Notes: a model not told the origin generated them from the sequence alone. DNA of 38,323 bases from an uncultured Rubripirellula sp. (GCA_938075415.1 CALJHC010000051.1:1-38323), one strand, 5' to 3'. Shown: positions 7,255 to 16,543, counted from the first letter of the stretch. A program made the numbers and translations.

Positions 7255-9078
7255 CTATTCGTCATCCGCAACAACGATGGGTAGCCGGCTGAACTTGCTG
7301 TCGAAACCGGTTGCGTTTTTCCTGATGACTATTTTGGCGTCGGCAGGGACACCCCCGAATTGGAACCCGCTTAACGCCTCGGGGTCAACGTCCATTTTGG
7401 GTGCCTTGGTTCCCTTGAAGGTGATGCGTTTCAGGCGTCTGCAATTGTTGAATGCAGCGATGCCGATGCGACTAACACCCGCTGCGACGGTGAGGCTCTC
7501 AAGATGGCCGCAGCCGCTAAAAGACCACATGGTGATGGTGGTGACGCTGTCCGGAATGGTGAAGGATCCGCTTTTTCGGGTGGGACATTGCAGCACCTTG
7601 GTTTTGTTCTTGTCGAACAACACGCCGTCCACCGAGGCATACGACTTGTTGCCTTCGCCGACCACGATGCGGGTCAGGTTTTCACAGTCCCGGAAGGCGG
7701 CGTTGCCGATGGAGCTGATGCTGTCGGGGATGGTCACACTGGTCAGCAGTGCGCAGCCCGGGAAGGCGTAGGAGCCAATCGAGATGACTCCCTTTGGGAA
7801 GGTGATGCTCTTTAGGCTGGAGCAGCGTCTAAACGCCTGACTGCCAATGCCGGTCACGCTGTCCGGGAGGGTTACGCTTGTCAGTTTGGTGCAGTCCGCG
7901 AACGCCGAACTGGCAATGTTGGCGACCCCGTCGGGGATGGTGCAGTGGCCCTCTCTTTGGGGCGGAAACCGTATCAGTACAGTCTTGTCTTCGTTAAACA
8001 GAATTCCATTCTCTGCGGAGGCTGCCGGACTCCCCTTTTCGATGAAGACCCCTTCCAGATTTTTGCAGCGGTCGAAAACCATATCGCCCAACGATTTCAC
8101 GCTGGCCGGTAGGTTGACGGTCGTCAGATTGATGCAGCCCAAGAAAGCCCCGTACGCGATGGTTGTGACGCTCTCTGGGATGGTCACGCTTTTCAGGTTG
8201 TCGCAGTTAGCGAAGGCCATCCTGCCGATCGACGTGACATTGTCGGAGAGGATTACATTCGTCAGGCTGTCACAGCCAAGAAACGCGCGTTCCTCGATGG
8301 AAGTGACCCCGCTTGGGATGGCGATGTTTTCCAACTTTTTGCAATTCTCGAAGACGCTCGCGGAGATTGAGGTGATGCCGCTTGGCAGGGTGACGGATTG
8401 CAAACCACTGCAATCGTAGAAGGCATGTCTTCCGATTGTGGTGACACTGTCAGGGAGAGTGAGATTGACCAAATGATCGCATCCGTAAAATGCCAGTTCA
8501 CCAACGGCGGCGAGCCTCTTTGGGAAGGTTACCCGCTGCAGGCCGCTGCAACCATGAAACGCATGTCCATCGATCGAGGTTACGCGGTCCGAAATGGTAA
8601 TCTGTGTGAGTCTTACGCAATTCGAAAATGCTCCTTTCGGGACAGCGGTTATCCCGCTCGGGATGACAAAAGAGTTAAGGCCGCTGCAGCCGAAGAAGGC
8701 CTGTTCCCCTATGGAAGTAACACGTTTCGGCAGAGTCAGGCCTGTCAGGGCTTGGCAATAGTAAAAGGCTTGATTGCCGATTGACGTAACGCTGTCCGGT
8801 ATGGTGATCTTTTCCAAACTGGTACAGCGTCCGAACGCCTGTTCTGCGATGGAGGTGACGCCATTGGGGATGGCCACACTCGTCAACCCTGTGCATTTCC
8901 AGAACGCTTTTTTTTCAATGGCTGTAACCGGTTTTCCCTGAAACTTACCCGGGATGACCAACTTGCCCTCGAACTTGCTGTTGCAGTCCACCACGACTGC
9001 CTGGTCATTTTCGATCTTGAACGCCAGGGGAGTCCCGTCAGCGGATGAGACGATGAAAAGGGCAAGAAGAGTCAGCAT
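7255..9078 (-). CDS. Secreted BspA-type leucine-rich-repeat protein (LRR_5)
   Basis: About 607 residues from the ATG at 9078, which begins a signal peptide (MLTLLALFIVSSADG). The same frame is open to 9366, so a start at 9162 with a long basic n-region is possible; no start has a clear ribosome site. The body is about 20 units of the Treponema/Bacteroides BspA type: x-x-[IV]-P-x-x-V-T-S-I-G-x-x-A-F-x-x-C-x-x-L. Two longer islands (LFNEDKTVLIRFPP and GVLFDKNKTKVLQCP) are the usual inserts of this family. Such proteins are exported and often mediate binding or adhesion. The C-terminus leaves the repeat (AKIVIRKNATGFDSKFS). It diverges from the ECF sigma gene at 9652. Confidence 0.9.
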   Translation of the reverse strand: MLTLLALFIVSSADGTPLAFKIENDQAVVVDCNSKFEGKLVIPGKFQGKPVTAIEKKAFWKCTGLTSVAIPNGVTSIAEQAFGRCTSLEKITIPDSVTSIGNQAFYYCQALTGLTLPKRVTSIGEQAFFGCSGLNSFVIPSGITAVPKGAFSNCVRLTQITISDRVTSIDGHAFHGCSGLQRVTFPKRLAAVGELAFYGCDHLVNLTLPDSVTTIGRHAFYDCSGLQSVTLPSGITSISASVFENCKKLENIAIPSGVTSIEERAFLGCDSLTNVILSDNVTSIGRMAFANCDNLKSVTIPESVTTIAYGAFLGCINLTTVNLPASVKSLGDMVFDRCKNLEGVFIEKGSPAASAENGILFNEDKTVLIRFPPQREGHCTIPDGVANIASSAFADCTKLTSVTLPDSVTGIGSQAFRRCSSLKSITFPKGVISIGSYAFPGCALLTSVTIPDSISSIGNAAFRDCENLTRIVVGEGNKSYASVDGVLFDKNKTKVLQCPTRKSGSFTIPDSVTTITMWSFSGCGHLESLTVAAGVSRIGIAAFNNCRRLKRITFKGTKAPKMDVDPEALSGFQFGGVPADAKIVIRKNATGFDSKFSRLPIVVADDE

Positions 9079-9651
9079 CGCAACCTGCTTCTTAAAGATC
9101 TGTTTGAAAAGCGATCGTTGAAAGCCGAACTTACAAAGCCTTGGTCGCTTGTCAACAGTCATGACATGGGGCGGAACCGGTGTTAACTGCCTGATTCCAA
9201 AACTCTTGTACGGTCTTTGACACTTATTCAGAGGCTCTTCCCGTCTCTTGCTCAAGCTTTTCAGGCTCTTTTTGAACGCGACTTTCTCTTTGTCTTTTTC
9301 CCATCGCTGACTAATTTCCTGCCAATGTGAACCGTTAAGGAAGATGTTGAAAGCCTCCGTTGGCAACGGGCGTGCAAACGTCGTCTAAAATCCGGTCTTC
9401 GCTGGAACTTTCGTCGTTATCGTTAGGAAGTTCCACGGCTAGCGAGTTGCGAGTCGATGACGGTCAACAATAAGGTCCGCCGCAGGTTTTACTCCGGATA
9501 GGCTCTCAGGATTCGGGGTTGGCCTGATGAGGCTACGCGGATCAACCTACGGGGCGATGTCGTTGGGAATCGTCAGTGGAAGGCACCTTTTTAAAAAATT
9601 CAACAAGGTTTTGTAATTAATGCACCGTGTCGGGTCACAAGTTAGGTTGAA
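9079..9651. other. Divergent intergenic region before the ECF sigma gene
   Basis: The left 290 bases are an open extension of the BspA frame that I judge to be leader sequence. The remaining 285 bases contain no gene. The AT-rich stretch around 9590-9625 is the likeliest place for the sigma-gene promoter, but no definite -35/-10 pair can be assigned. Confidence 0.5.
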
Positions 9652-10176
9652 ATGATCCACGCGATGAAACCAAATCAACAGAGACGCATTTTCGAAGAAT
9701 GGCTCACCCAACACAGGGGACTGCTGTTCAAGGTTGTTCGTGCCTACGCATTCAAACCGGATGATCAGGACGATCTATTTCAGGAGATCACGACACAAGT
9801 TTGGAAATCCGTTCCAAACTATCGTGGCGACTGTGCTGTCAGCACGTGGATGTATCGTGTTGCCCTTTACTCCGCGATTGGATGGTCGAAGAGTGAGCGA
9901 CGACACCGGGAGAATCATCAGGCGATGGGTGCAGACGATCGTCCACTACTGCAGCCCTCCAGTCTTGAGAATCCACAACTCGACTGGCTCTACGATCAGA
10001 TCTCCAAGCTTGATGAGATTGATCGCTCACTGACGCTTCTAATGCTTGACGGATTCAGTTACCGCGAAATCGCGGCCACGATGGGCATCTCGCAAAGTCA
10101 TGTGGGCGTGAAATTGAATCGCATCAAGAAACGCCTGACTGAGCAATCGAAAAAGGAACTGAAACATGGATTTTGA
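9652..10176 (+). CDS. ECF-type RNA polymerase sigma factor
   Basis: 174 residues, the usual size for an ECF sigma factor. Region 2 covers about residues 17-85 and includes the DQDDLFQEITTQVWKSVPNY core-binding/-10 segment and then STWMYRVALYSAI. Region 4 covers about residues 118-165 with the helix-turn-helix FSYREIAATMGISQSHVGVK followed by RIKKRL. It should direct RNA polymerase to a stress or surface regulon. An internal ATG at 9664 is an alternative start; neither has a strong ribosome site. The stop overlaps the next gene by 11 bases, indicating translational coupling to a membrane partner. Confidence 0.92.
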   Translation: MIHAMKPNQQRRIFEEWLTQHRGLLFKVVRAYAFKPDDQDDLFQEITTQVWKSVPNYRGDCAVSTWMYRVALYSAIGWSKSERRHRENHQAMGADDRPLLQPSSLENPQLDWLYDQISKLDEIDRSLTLLMLDGFSYREIAATMGISQSHVGVKLNRIKKRLTEQSKKELKHGF

Positions 10177-10813
10177 AGATATCCAAGTAATATGGAATTC
10201 CCAGCACGACAAACCTTTGTACGGTGTTGACGAAGTTGGGTTGCACAAAATACTGCGAGGCAAAAGTCAACGTTTTCATCGTTTGATACACTGGCAGCAC
10301 ATACAAACTTACGGAAGCAGCGCGTTAGTGCTGGTGTTAATTGCTGCAACCCTGTTGTTGAACTATTTCGGACTGCTGGGGAAAGTTGGCTCATCGCGGG
10401 CTTTGGCTGGATGGGAGATCGTTGCATTATTGGTAGCGATGGTCGCCTGGTTACACTTCTCTCTCTCCGTCTATGCTGGGCAAAAGCAGCAGAAGACTCG
10501 CGAGCGAGGCGACCCTCAATCGCTACTTGAAGATCTCGACAGGGAGATCAAGCACACGACCTTTCAGATCAGGACCCGAAAAAATGTTTTGATGGGCTTC
10601 GTTCCTCCATACATTGGATCGGGCCTGTTCGTCCTGGTTATCTTCGGTGTAACCGGTATTTCGAGATGGACCTTGATCCCGGTCATCGGTGGGCTCTTCC
10701 TCGGTCTCATCGTTGAGTCCCGCTGTCAGCGGCGGTTAATTGATCGAGAAATGGTACCCCGACTAAGTGAACTGGAGACACTGCGGGACAAGCTAGCCGA
10801 TCTGCGGAACTGA
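10166..10813 (+). CDS. Multi-pass membrane protein coupled to the sigma factor (putative anti-sigma)
   Basis: 215 residues. The N-terminal 40 residues are soluble (MDFEDIQVIWNSQHDKPLYG). Hydrophobic segments follow at about 46-70 and 80-104, then a charged cytoplasmic-type loop, then two closely spaced segments at about 143-185, and a polar tail ending in ELETLRDKLADLRN, possibly coiled coil. There is no zinc anti-sigma HxxxCxxC motif. The ATG lies inside the sigma gene and is preceded by AAGGAA, so it is cotranscribed and coupled. By position it probably controls the sigma factor, but that is inference; the sequence alone only says membrane protein. Confidence 0.85.
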   Translation: MDFEDIQVIWNSQHDKPLYGVDEVGLHKILRGKSQRFHRLIHWQHIQTYGSSALVLVLIAATLLLNYFGLLGKVGSSRALAGWEIVALLVAMVAWLHFSLSVYAGQKQQKTRERGDPQSLLEDLDREIKHTTFQIRTRKNVLMGFVPPYIGSGLFVLVIFGVTGISRWTLIPVIGGLFLGLIVESRCQRRLIDREMVPRLSELETLRDKLADLRN

Positions 10814-11203
10814 TCGGCTATGGAAGCCTTTGGACGTCATGCACCCACGGGATCTCGGCCAAGTTCTTGGTGTCCGACTGTTACTAGTTGGGCACTGGCG
10901 TCAACGTGACACTTCCATGACACTCCCGCGTCCTGTGGCGTGTTCAAGAACCAGTCGGCGCTCTCCCAGAACACTCACTGCCGATACGGGCAACCGCTTG
11001 GCTTGATCCTCCAAGCCGATGTGCGTTTGCCACATCGGCATCCTAGCACCGAAGGTCAAATCATGTTTTCGATCTTACCGAGCATTCCTTCGCTGCATCT
11101 TACTCATTGTTTCAACCCATTGAAAAAACTAGGATTCAAGGAACGTCCGCGTCAGCCAGCACGTCAAAAGACTAGTCCGTCACATCCTTTGAGGAGATTC
11201 TCT
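10814..11203. other. Leader region with two overlapping hairpins
   Basis: No gene. An open frame from 10940 runs through it into the next gene but has no protein-like features. The region contains the paired hairpins listed separately. Confidence 0.5.
11000..11039 (+). promoter_or_regulatory. Two mutually exclusive hairpins in the leader of the 11204 gene
   Basis: GCCGATGTG (11015-11023) pairs perfectly with CACATCGGC (11031-11039) over a 7-base loop. Just upstream GGCTTG (about 11000-11005) can pair with CAAGCC (11012-11017), which overlaps the first stem by three bases. The two stems cannot form fully at once. No U-tract follows, so any role would be in RNA structure or protein binding, not classical termination. 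It lies about 165 bases upstream of the start codon. Confidence 0.4.
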
Positions 11204-12484
11204 ATGTCCAGGATATTCCTGGTATCGACCCTGCTGTCACTCTGTTCTGCTAGTGCTGTCTGGGCTGATACACCCATCAAGGAAATTAGGGAGTTAGAGT
11301 TAAAAATAGATGCTTTCAAGCTAGCCGGGCTGGAGAAACCGTTGGTGATACAGTCGGCTGCTGAGGCTGCCACGTACTTCGATGCCAAGAATTTGGCCGC
11401 TCTGAAAAACAAGGTTGATTTCAGTAAACAGGAAGTTCTTCTTTTTGCATGGCGTGGCTCGGGCCAAGACCGAATTAAGTTTGTCGTGCTCGAGTCTTTT
11501 CCAGAGCAGATCCACTTCAGCTCCCAACGCGGTCGCACAAAAGATTTACGTCAACACTTAAAGGTGTTTATTGTCCGTTCAAACGTGAAATGCAGTATTG
11601 ATGGCAAACCGGTTGAGGTTAACCCCATCTGTGACTTCGAGATTAAAGAGAACGGCAAGTGGAAGCCAGGCAAATTACCGCTGGCCATGTTAGCCGAGGA
11701 GAAGTCAATCCAGGTTCGAGTGCGCGGCATACTAAAACATGGACTCATTGCCATTGGCGGCGAGACGACTGGCACTACCATCCGTTTCGGTAAAACGACA
11801 TGGGAACTCGACTTGCGGAAGTTGAAGACGGTTGGCTCAGCCGTTGAAAGATTCAATGGGAAACCAGTTGTGGTAACCGGGACGCTTCGCAATCAGAAGG
11901 GAATTGAAATCGCAACGCGAACGATTCTGTACGTTGACTCGATCAGTAACCGACCACTCATCGTCGGTGGTGGAACCGACACTATCGTCCAAGCCAATCC
12001 AGAACGCGTCACACCAAATGAACCGCCTCGCCGTGCTGCCCACTTCGAATTCGTAGTTGACCCGTCGCTCGAGGCTCACCTCGCGATCTCTGGCGGCAGC
12101 AATGTGCCCGACAAGTTCGTCTGGCAGGCCAGCCGCAAATACAGGATCGACGGAAAAATGCATGTTTTGGATTATTCCATCAATGGTCGCGAGCACACCT
12201 TGAGCGCTGGCGGTAAAACGTTTGAACTTGCCAAGGGAAATTATTTTCGTTTCCACCTATTTTCGGGCCCGAGTTTTCACGTGGATCAACTGCCTGTTAT
12301 CGACACAATCGGAGATGCCGCATCGGAAGACGTTCAGTCGCAAGTGGCAGCTGTGTTTGATGCTCATCCTCCGCGCACCGAGATTCCCAAGAGTTCTCGT
12401 ACTGCAATTCCGGTAGCGAAAACGGATTCACTTTCGCCCGTCGAACGGAATTTAAAGATCCTAGGTGAGCGGGTACCGAATTGA
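11204..12484 (+). CDS. Exported protein of unknown function
   Basis: About 426 residues. GAGGAG seven bases upstream of the ATG, followed by signal peptide MSRIFLVSTLLSLCSASAVWA, fixes this start over the longer open frame from 10940. The mature part has three visible sections. Residues about 30-155 read as a beta-rich domain (YFDAKNLAAL, VLLFAWRGSGQDRIKFVV). Residues about 165-245 look like a small beta-barrel (VRVRGILKHGLIAIGG to VVVTGTLRNQKGIEI). Residues about 275-380 are a C-terminal beta-rich section (KYRIDGKMHVLDYSINGR). The last 45 residues are low-complexity polar. No catalytic motif is seen and I do not recognise the family; the middle section may be OB-like. Confidence 0.85.
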   Translation: MSRIFLVSTLLSLCSASAVWADTPIKEIRELELKIDAFKLAGLEKPLVIQSAAEAATYFDAKNLAALKNKVDFSKQEVLLFAWRGSGQDRIKFVVLESFPEQIHFSSQRGRTKDLRQHLKVFIVRSNVKCSIDGKPVEVNPICDFEIKENGKWKPGKLPLAMLAEEKSIQVRVRGILKHGLIAIGGETTGTTIRFGKTTWELDLRKLKTVGSAVERFNGKPVVVTGTLRNQKGIEIATRTILYVDSISNRPLIVGGGTDTIVQANPERVTPNEPPRRAAHFEFVVDPSLEAHLAISGGSNVPDKFVWQASRKYRIDGKMHVLDYSINGREHTLSAGGKTFELAKGNYFRFHLFSGPSFHVDQLPVIDTIGDAASEDVQSQVAAVFDAHPPRTEIPKSSRTAIPVAKTDSLSPVERNLKILGERVPN

Positions 12485-13067
12485 TTGATTTTTCAATCGT
12501 CTCAAGGCAATTCGTCGCAACGGCTGGCTTCGCGTAATGCTTGTGAAGTGTCGACCTGATCCTGCTCTGGCTCGCCCATTCCTGTATCGAGTTCGCGCGA
12601 TCAAAAACCGCCGTGGTCAAATCGACCGGACGCACGTTGACAGATCGACGTCATCGGCTCAAAAAGCCAACGCGGACACCCTGCAGAAATGAATCACAAA
12701 TACAATCATCATGAAAGGATGATTGGGGCCTGCTTCAGGAACGCAATGATTCTTGCCGGAGTACTCCTGAGGAGCTGATCCGGTGAAGATAAGGTTCGCA
12801 AGGGGTTGGCGCGACGAAGTGGACAGCATTGGTCTCGGGATTGTGTGGCGAATGACCGTTGCGATTCATACGACCGCCGCTGGCTTCTCAGACAATGCCA
12901 CTGGAAGGAACCTGACCCGTGTCTGGAAGCAACCGTTCCGCCGTCTAATGTTTCGCCTGATGATCCACCTGGTCTTCATGAGCCTCCTGCAGTGATCTGA
13001 TTGACTCAGTTCAGGCCCTTTAACTGCGGCGGCTATGGGGATCAGGCCATCCTACTTCGATCCGTCC
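12485..13067. other. Gene-poor stretch with a possible SUMF1-domain remnant
   Basis: No intact gene. Short plus-strand frames at 12783-13000 lack ribosome sites. Part of one of them resembles the end of a SUMF1 domain (listed separately). No terminator is seen for either convergent gene. Confidence 0.5.
12780..12905 (+). pseudogene. Possible remnant of a SUMF1 (FGE-like) domain C-terminus
   Basis: One frame reads GWRDEVDSIGLGIVWRMTVA and then HTTAAGF. This resembles the final part of SUMF1 domains, where RGGSW is followed by an arginine-containing stretch and GFR. The preceding frame gives DKVRKG, so a one-base shift would restore a KVRKGGWRDE-like junction. The usual Cys/Arg positions are not kept. 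This is a pattern match by eye only and may be chance. Confidence 0.3.
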
Positions 13068-13655
13068 TCACGGCGAATCAATCACCCTGTCTTGCTCCTT
13101 GCCATCAACGTAGGTTGTCACCACCTTGAGTCCGCGTTTATTCACAGGTTTCAGTCCGGAGGTGTACTCGGTCACCCTGCCGGTGAAGGGATCTGTCTCA
13201 CCTTTGAAGTAACGAAGCCCGCTGCGAGACACCATTTGATCTCCTGACGCTTCGCGGGTCACTTCCCTTGTGGCCAAACTGAGGACGTAGGTCCTCGATT
13301 TTTCATCTGAAATAAGCAGTGAGTTGCTCTTTGGGTCCAAGGCCATCGTTTTGATGAAGACATCTTGAACGTCTCGCTCCAGATTCGGGTCGTATTTGAT
13401 TTGGTACACCTGAATCCACCACAGAAGTTTTTTGGTTTTGGGGTGGCGTGCTTCGACAAAACCGGGATTACGGGCGGGAAATTGAGGCCGGCGAATGTGA
13501 GGGGCTGAGTACACGGCCTTGTCGGTAACAATGGCCGGAACCTCCTCCGGCGCGCGTCGTTTCGCCGTCGCAGTTGAAGCCAGAAACAGAACCAGACTGA
13601 AGATGCCGAGTGCTTTTGCCATGTCGTGTAAAAAAGTTCGCGATTTGGGTTTCAT
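13068..13655 (-). CDS. Exported small protein of unknown function with a MORN/YwqK-like tail
   Basis: About 195 residues from the ATG at 13655. A second ATG at 13622 would give a shorter signal (MAKALGIFSLVLFLASTATA). Either way the protein has a Sec signal. Residues about 30-125 form a polar region with WWIQVYQIKYDPNLERDVQD and a beta-strand-rich part. The C-terminal 50 residues (FKGETDPFTGRVTEY, then VTTYVDGKEQDRV) resemble the MORN-2/YwqK-type repeat, in which Y-K-G-x-x-x-x-F-T-G-x-V is followed by a strand and a DGK turn. The molecular function is unknown. It converges on the 11204 gene across a long gap and has no obvious operon partner. Confidence 0.8.
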   Translation of the reverse strand: MKPKSRTFLHDMAKALGIFSLVLFLASTATAKRRAPEEVPAIVTDKAVYSAPHIRRPQFPARNPGFVEARHPKTKKLLWWIQVYQIKYDPNLERDVQDVFIKTMALDPKSNSLLISDEKSRTYVLSLATREVTREASGDQMVSRSGLRYFKGETDPFTGRVTEYTSGLKPVNKRGLKVVTTYVDGKEQDRVIDSP

Positions 13656-14709
13656 TTTTTTGTCTTTTCTACGCTGTAAAGGAAGTCGATAGGTTATCAG
13701 AATTGAAAGGTTAATGAACGCCAGTCTTAGGCTTGAAACGGAAAAGAGGGGAAACGAAGGAGACAAGTTTAGTATGCCAACAGTTTGGATCGTTGAGGAT
13801 GATGCTCAGGAGAGCCATCGCAAGAGGTGGGCTGAGTGTCCCTGGCTGCCTGACGGTTATTCAACGGGCTCGCTTTGGGATGTCGGTCCGACGCCAATCT
13901 AGATTTTACTTCCAAACGCAATGAAAACTGTTTGCAGGTGTTGCATTGAATCCTCACCGTCGCATCGATTTGCAACGGCGCAATGAAGATGTGTTTTCCG
14001 GCGAAGTGTGGTCGTGTGGCGAAGAATCATATGAGTATATACCGCTGTTTCAGCGGACGAGAAGCATGAAAGCCCGTCATCTTTCAGGCGTCGTTTTTAA
14101 CATCGTAACTTTGATCAAGAGAGTGAGTTAAACCACCTGTAATCAGTAAAATGGGACCGGGCTTTTGAGATCGATGGCCGAGTCGGTAAAGTTTCCCGCC
14201 CCCAAACGCATTTCGTCACACAGAGGTGACTTGAGTCCGGAGAGTTCATTGGTAAACAAAGTGCAGGCCATTCAGTTTGACTCCATGCTTTGAAAGTACT
14301 CTGTTCCGATCGAACCAATTCTTAACGTTGATAAGCGGAAGGAATTCAAAAGAAAGCTGAACCTAATGATGCTCTCAAATTACACTTCAATCTGGCGGAT
14401 GGTCTTATCCAGAGCTTTGATTCAGTAAAAGTGATGGATGACCATCGAATCGGTCGCCCGGCAATTTACGGCGAGGTATCCATTTCCAGCGTCAGCTTTG
14501 GGGAATCGCAAAAAGGGCAAGTTGGTGAACGACGGAGTCACCTCGCGGATTGGGTCGTTTGTCCTTGCAAAGAACCCCAGTTCAGCAAGATGCCCTGACA
14601 CAGTGGTCAGCTTTCAAATATAAATGCAACCACGCCCGACTGGCGACTATATTTACCACGCACAGGCGTCGGGCCACCGGGAACCGTCTTTAACATCCAA
14701 AACGTAACG
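13656..14709. other. Long gene-poor stretch
   Basis: No convincing gene in about 1 kb. Short frames (13714-13902, 13946-14131, 14438-14623) lack ribosome sites and known motifs. One plus-strand frame from about 14330 to 14605 reads DALKLHFNLADG and then IGRPAIYGEVSISSVSFG. That is vaguely like a decayed LamG-type segment, but there is no start codon where one is needed. An imperfect GCCCGAC/GTCGGGC inverted pair lies near 14635-14675, upstream of the next gene. Confidence 0.5.
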
Positions 14710-16065
14710 ATGAAAGCTAACTTAATCCTTCAGCTCTTTCTGAGTGCTTCAGCATTTTCTCTGGCAACGGCCGAGACGTTCACCCCACCACAAACCTTGA
14801 TGTGTAGGCCAGGCGAACTTGTTTTTTCGGAAAATTTTGACCCTGATTCGGTTTCTGATCGCTGGGGCTTTAAGGCCGATTTTGCACTTCGCGACGGAGC
14901 TTTGTTGCGTACGAACGTCAATCCTGCGGAGACCAAACGCGTCTTTCTGAAAGACCCGTCCTTCCACAACACGATCATTCAGTTCGAGTTCAAGTTATCG
15001 GGGGAGACCACCGATCTTCGCCTCGTGACAGGCAGTGGCGGGGGCTACAACAGCGTCACGCAAATCCGCCACGGGCATTTTCAACTCAATACCTCCGTTG
15101 ATCGCGACGCCGGGATTGTGCCGGCTCACCTTGGCGAATGTGCACGCGAAACTCGTTCCGGCCAGTGGCAGACGATGACGGTGGAATACTGGGATGACGA
15201 GATGGTTGGGCATTTGAACGAAACGGAGTTCGTCGTCGGTAAGCACCCCATCATTGACCGCACCCGCAAATACTTCGCATTCCAGTTTGATCTGCCCGGT
15301 GCGTCGATCGACAACGTACGAGTTTGGCAAGCGACAGGACAGCGCGAGAATTGGTCTGAGACTCGCAGGAAACTCATTGCCCTTCAATCGGACCGTGAGC
15401 CAGTTGAGCGTGATCCGGTCGAGCTTTATCAAATCGCCTACACCGATCTCAAATCCCGCTTGACTCTCAATGACCCGGTATACCGAGCTCGGGTGGCCAG
15501 CCATGAAAATCTCAAGTCTGCTCTCCATGCCAAGTACCCTGATGCATTTGCCACGCACAAAGAGCTGACAAAACTCATTGCGAAGAAAAAGCAGCAGCTC
15601 AAGGCCGCCGATCCTGAGTTCAAACGCTTGGAGGTTGCGGTTAACAAAGCACGCAATGCGGAAAAAGCTTACGTCCTATCGACGCAACCCGAACTCATTC
15701 GCCTTCAAGAGGATGGGACGGCAAAGCAACGCTTCGTTTCAGAACTCGGTCAGGTTCGCGTTGCGTTGGAAGCGGCCGGTAACCAGCAACTTGTCGCTTT
15801 GGTTGCCGAAACGACAAAACGGCAGATCGCGTTGGAAACCCGTTTTCCCGAAGCATTCAGACGCGTGGATGTATCCGTCGAGCAGCGTAATGCGAAACGT
15901 AAAGCTTTGAGCAATGATCCTGAGTATCAGTCCCGCAACAGGGCCGTGGTGGACGCGGCCAGGGCCGTCAAGGACTATGAGCAAAAGGCGGATCCCAGAC
16001 TTGCCAAACTTGCAGTCGACGCCAAAGCCTATGCCGACTCATTCAAGTCATCGAAGAGAAAATAA
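14710..16065 (+). CDS. Exported LamG/DUF1080-like protein with C-terminal coiled coil
   Basis: 451 residues with signal peptide MKANLILQLFLSASAFSLAT. Residues about 30-215 look like a concanavalin-like (3-keto-disaccharide hydrolase / DUF1080-type) jelly roll. The pattern is ELVFSENFDPDSVSDRWGFK, a strand with LRTNVNP, FEFKLSGETTDLRLVTGSGG, and finally IDNVRVWQA. Residues about 225-445 are long, charged, repeating helices (LKAADPEFKRLEVAVNKARN, AVVDAARAVKDYEQKADPRL) with Asp-Pro breaks, likely coiled coil. The combination suggests carbohydrate or surface binding with a structural stalk. No catalytic residues can be assigned. There is no Shine-Dalgarno; the start is chosen by the signal peptide. 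Confidence 0.88.
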   Translation: MKANLILQLFLSASAFSLATAETFTPPQTLMCRPGELVFSENFDPDSVSDRWGFKADFALRDGALLRTNVNPAETKRVFLKDPSFHNTIIQFEFKLSGETTDLRLVTGSGGGYNSVTQIRHGHFQLNTSVDRDAGIVPAHLGECARETRSGQWQTMTVEYWDDEMVGHLNETEFVVGKHPIIDRTRKYFAFQFDLPGASIDNVRVWQATGQRENWSETRRKLIALQSDREPVERDPVELYQIAYTDLKSRLTLNDPVYRARVASHENLKSALHAKYPDAFATHKELTKLIAKKKQQLKAADPEFKRLEVAVNKARNAEKAYVLSTQPELIRLQEDGTAKQRFVSELGQVRVALEAAGNQQLVALVAETTKRQIALETRFPEAFRRVDVSVEQRNAKRKALSNDPEYQSRNRAVVDAARAVKDYEQKADPRLAKLAVDAKAYADSFKSSKRK

Positions 16066-16147
16066 GACTTTGAGACCTCAGCCACCAGCTGTGTATCACG
16101 CTTGTTAATTCGCCAGAACACGGGTGCGTGCAGTCTTCGGGACTGTT

Positions 16148-16200
16148 GAGCAGTGAGAGTTGAGCAGTGAGAGCTGAGTAGTGAGAGCTGAGTAGTGATT
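16148..16200 (+). repeat. 14-bp tandem repeat, nearly four copies
   Basis: Units GAGCAGTGAGAGTT, GAGCAGTGAGAGCT, GAGTAGTGAGAGCT and a partial GAGTAGTGATT run head to tail between the 14710 gene and the small ORF at 16283. Every copy carries short stops in all frames, so it is non-coding. Confidence 0.9.
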
Positions 16201-16282
16201 GGCCCTGAAACTCGCACTGGATTCGATCTGAAGCACATTGGGGTCAACGAAGTCTACTTCTCCCAAGGTACCGCAGGATCCA

Positions 16283-16543
16283 ATGGAATCAGATCCGCCT
16301 AACGCTCATGCTACTCAGCCGTATTTGAAGGGACAGCGTTTCGGGGATACCTTTCCCGAAACAACGAATTGTCTCAAGGATCAAATTAAGAGCAGCAACG
16401 GAAGCAACGCCTACGCAGGTGATTCATTAAAAAAATTCCAGCAGAGACCCCAGAAACATAAGCACTTTTCTGTTGAGACCTTGGTTGTCTTTCTTTTCAT
16501 GTTCGCGTTTTGTTTCTTGGTTGGATGCAACTCACTTTCGTAA
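16283..16543 (+). CDS. Small tail-anchored membrane protein (hypothetical)
   Basis: 86 residues from the ATG at 16283 (a TTG at 16238 would add 15). The first 60 residues are hydrophilic, Gln/Lys/Ser-rich and probably disordered. The last 20 are strongly hydrophobic (VVFLFMFAFCFLVGC) and end in NSLS, giving a C-terminal anchor. The LVGC string resembles a lipobox but sits at the wrong end of the protein. A weak GGA lies upstream. A good intrinsic terminator about 85 bases downstream supports transcription of this strand. No family is recognised. Confidence 0.45.
   Translation: MESDPPNAHATQPYLKGQRFGDTFPETTNCLKDQIKSSNGSNAYAGDSLKKFQQRPQKHKHFSVETLVVFLFMFAFCFLVGCNSLS

Noticed and set aside
7169..8419. 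Long plus-strand ORFs opposite the BspA gene
   Set aside because: Shadow frames kept open by the repetitive codons of the real minus-strand gene.
10940..11203. Longer start for the exported protein at 11204
   Set aside because: The extension has no protein-like pattern and would bury the signal peptide; GAGGAG precedes 11204.
13714..13902. ORF containing a VWIVEDD string like a response-regulator start
   Set aside because: The resemblance ends after seven residues and the frame stops at 62 codons without a receiver-domain pattern.
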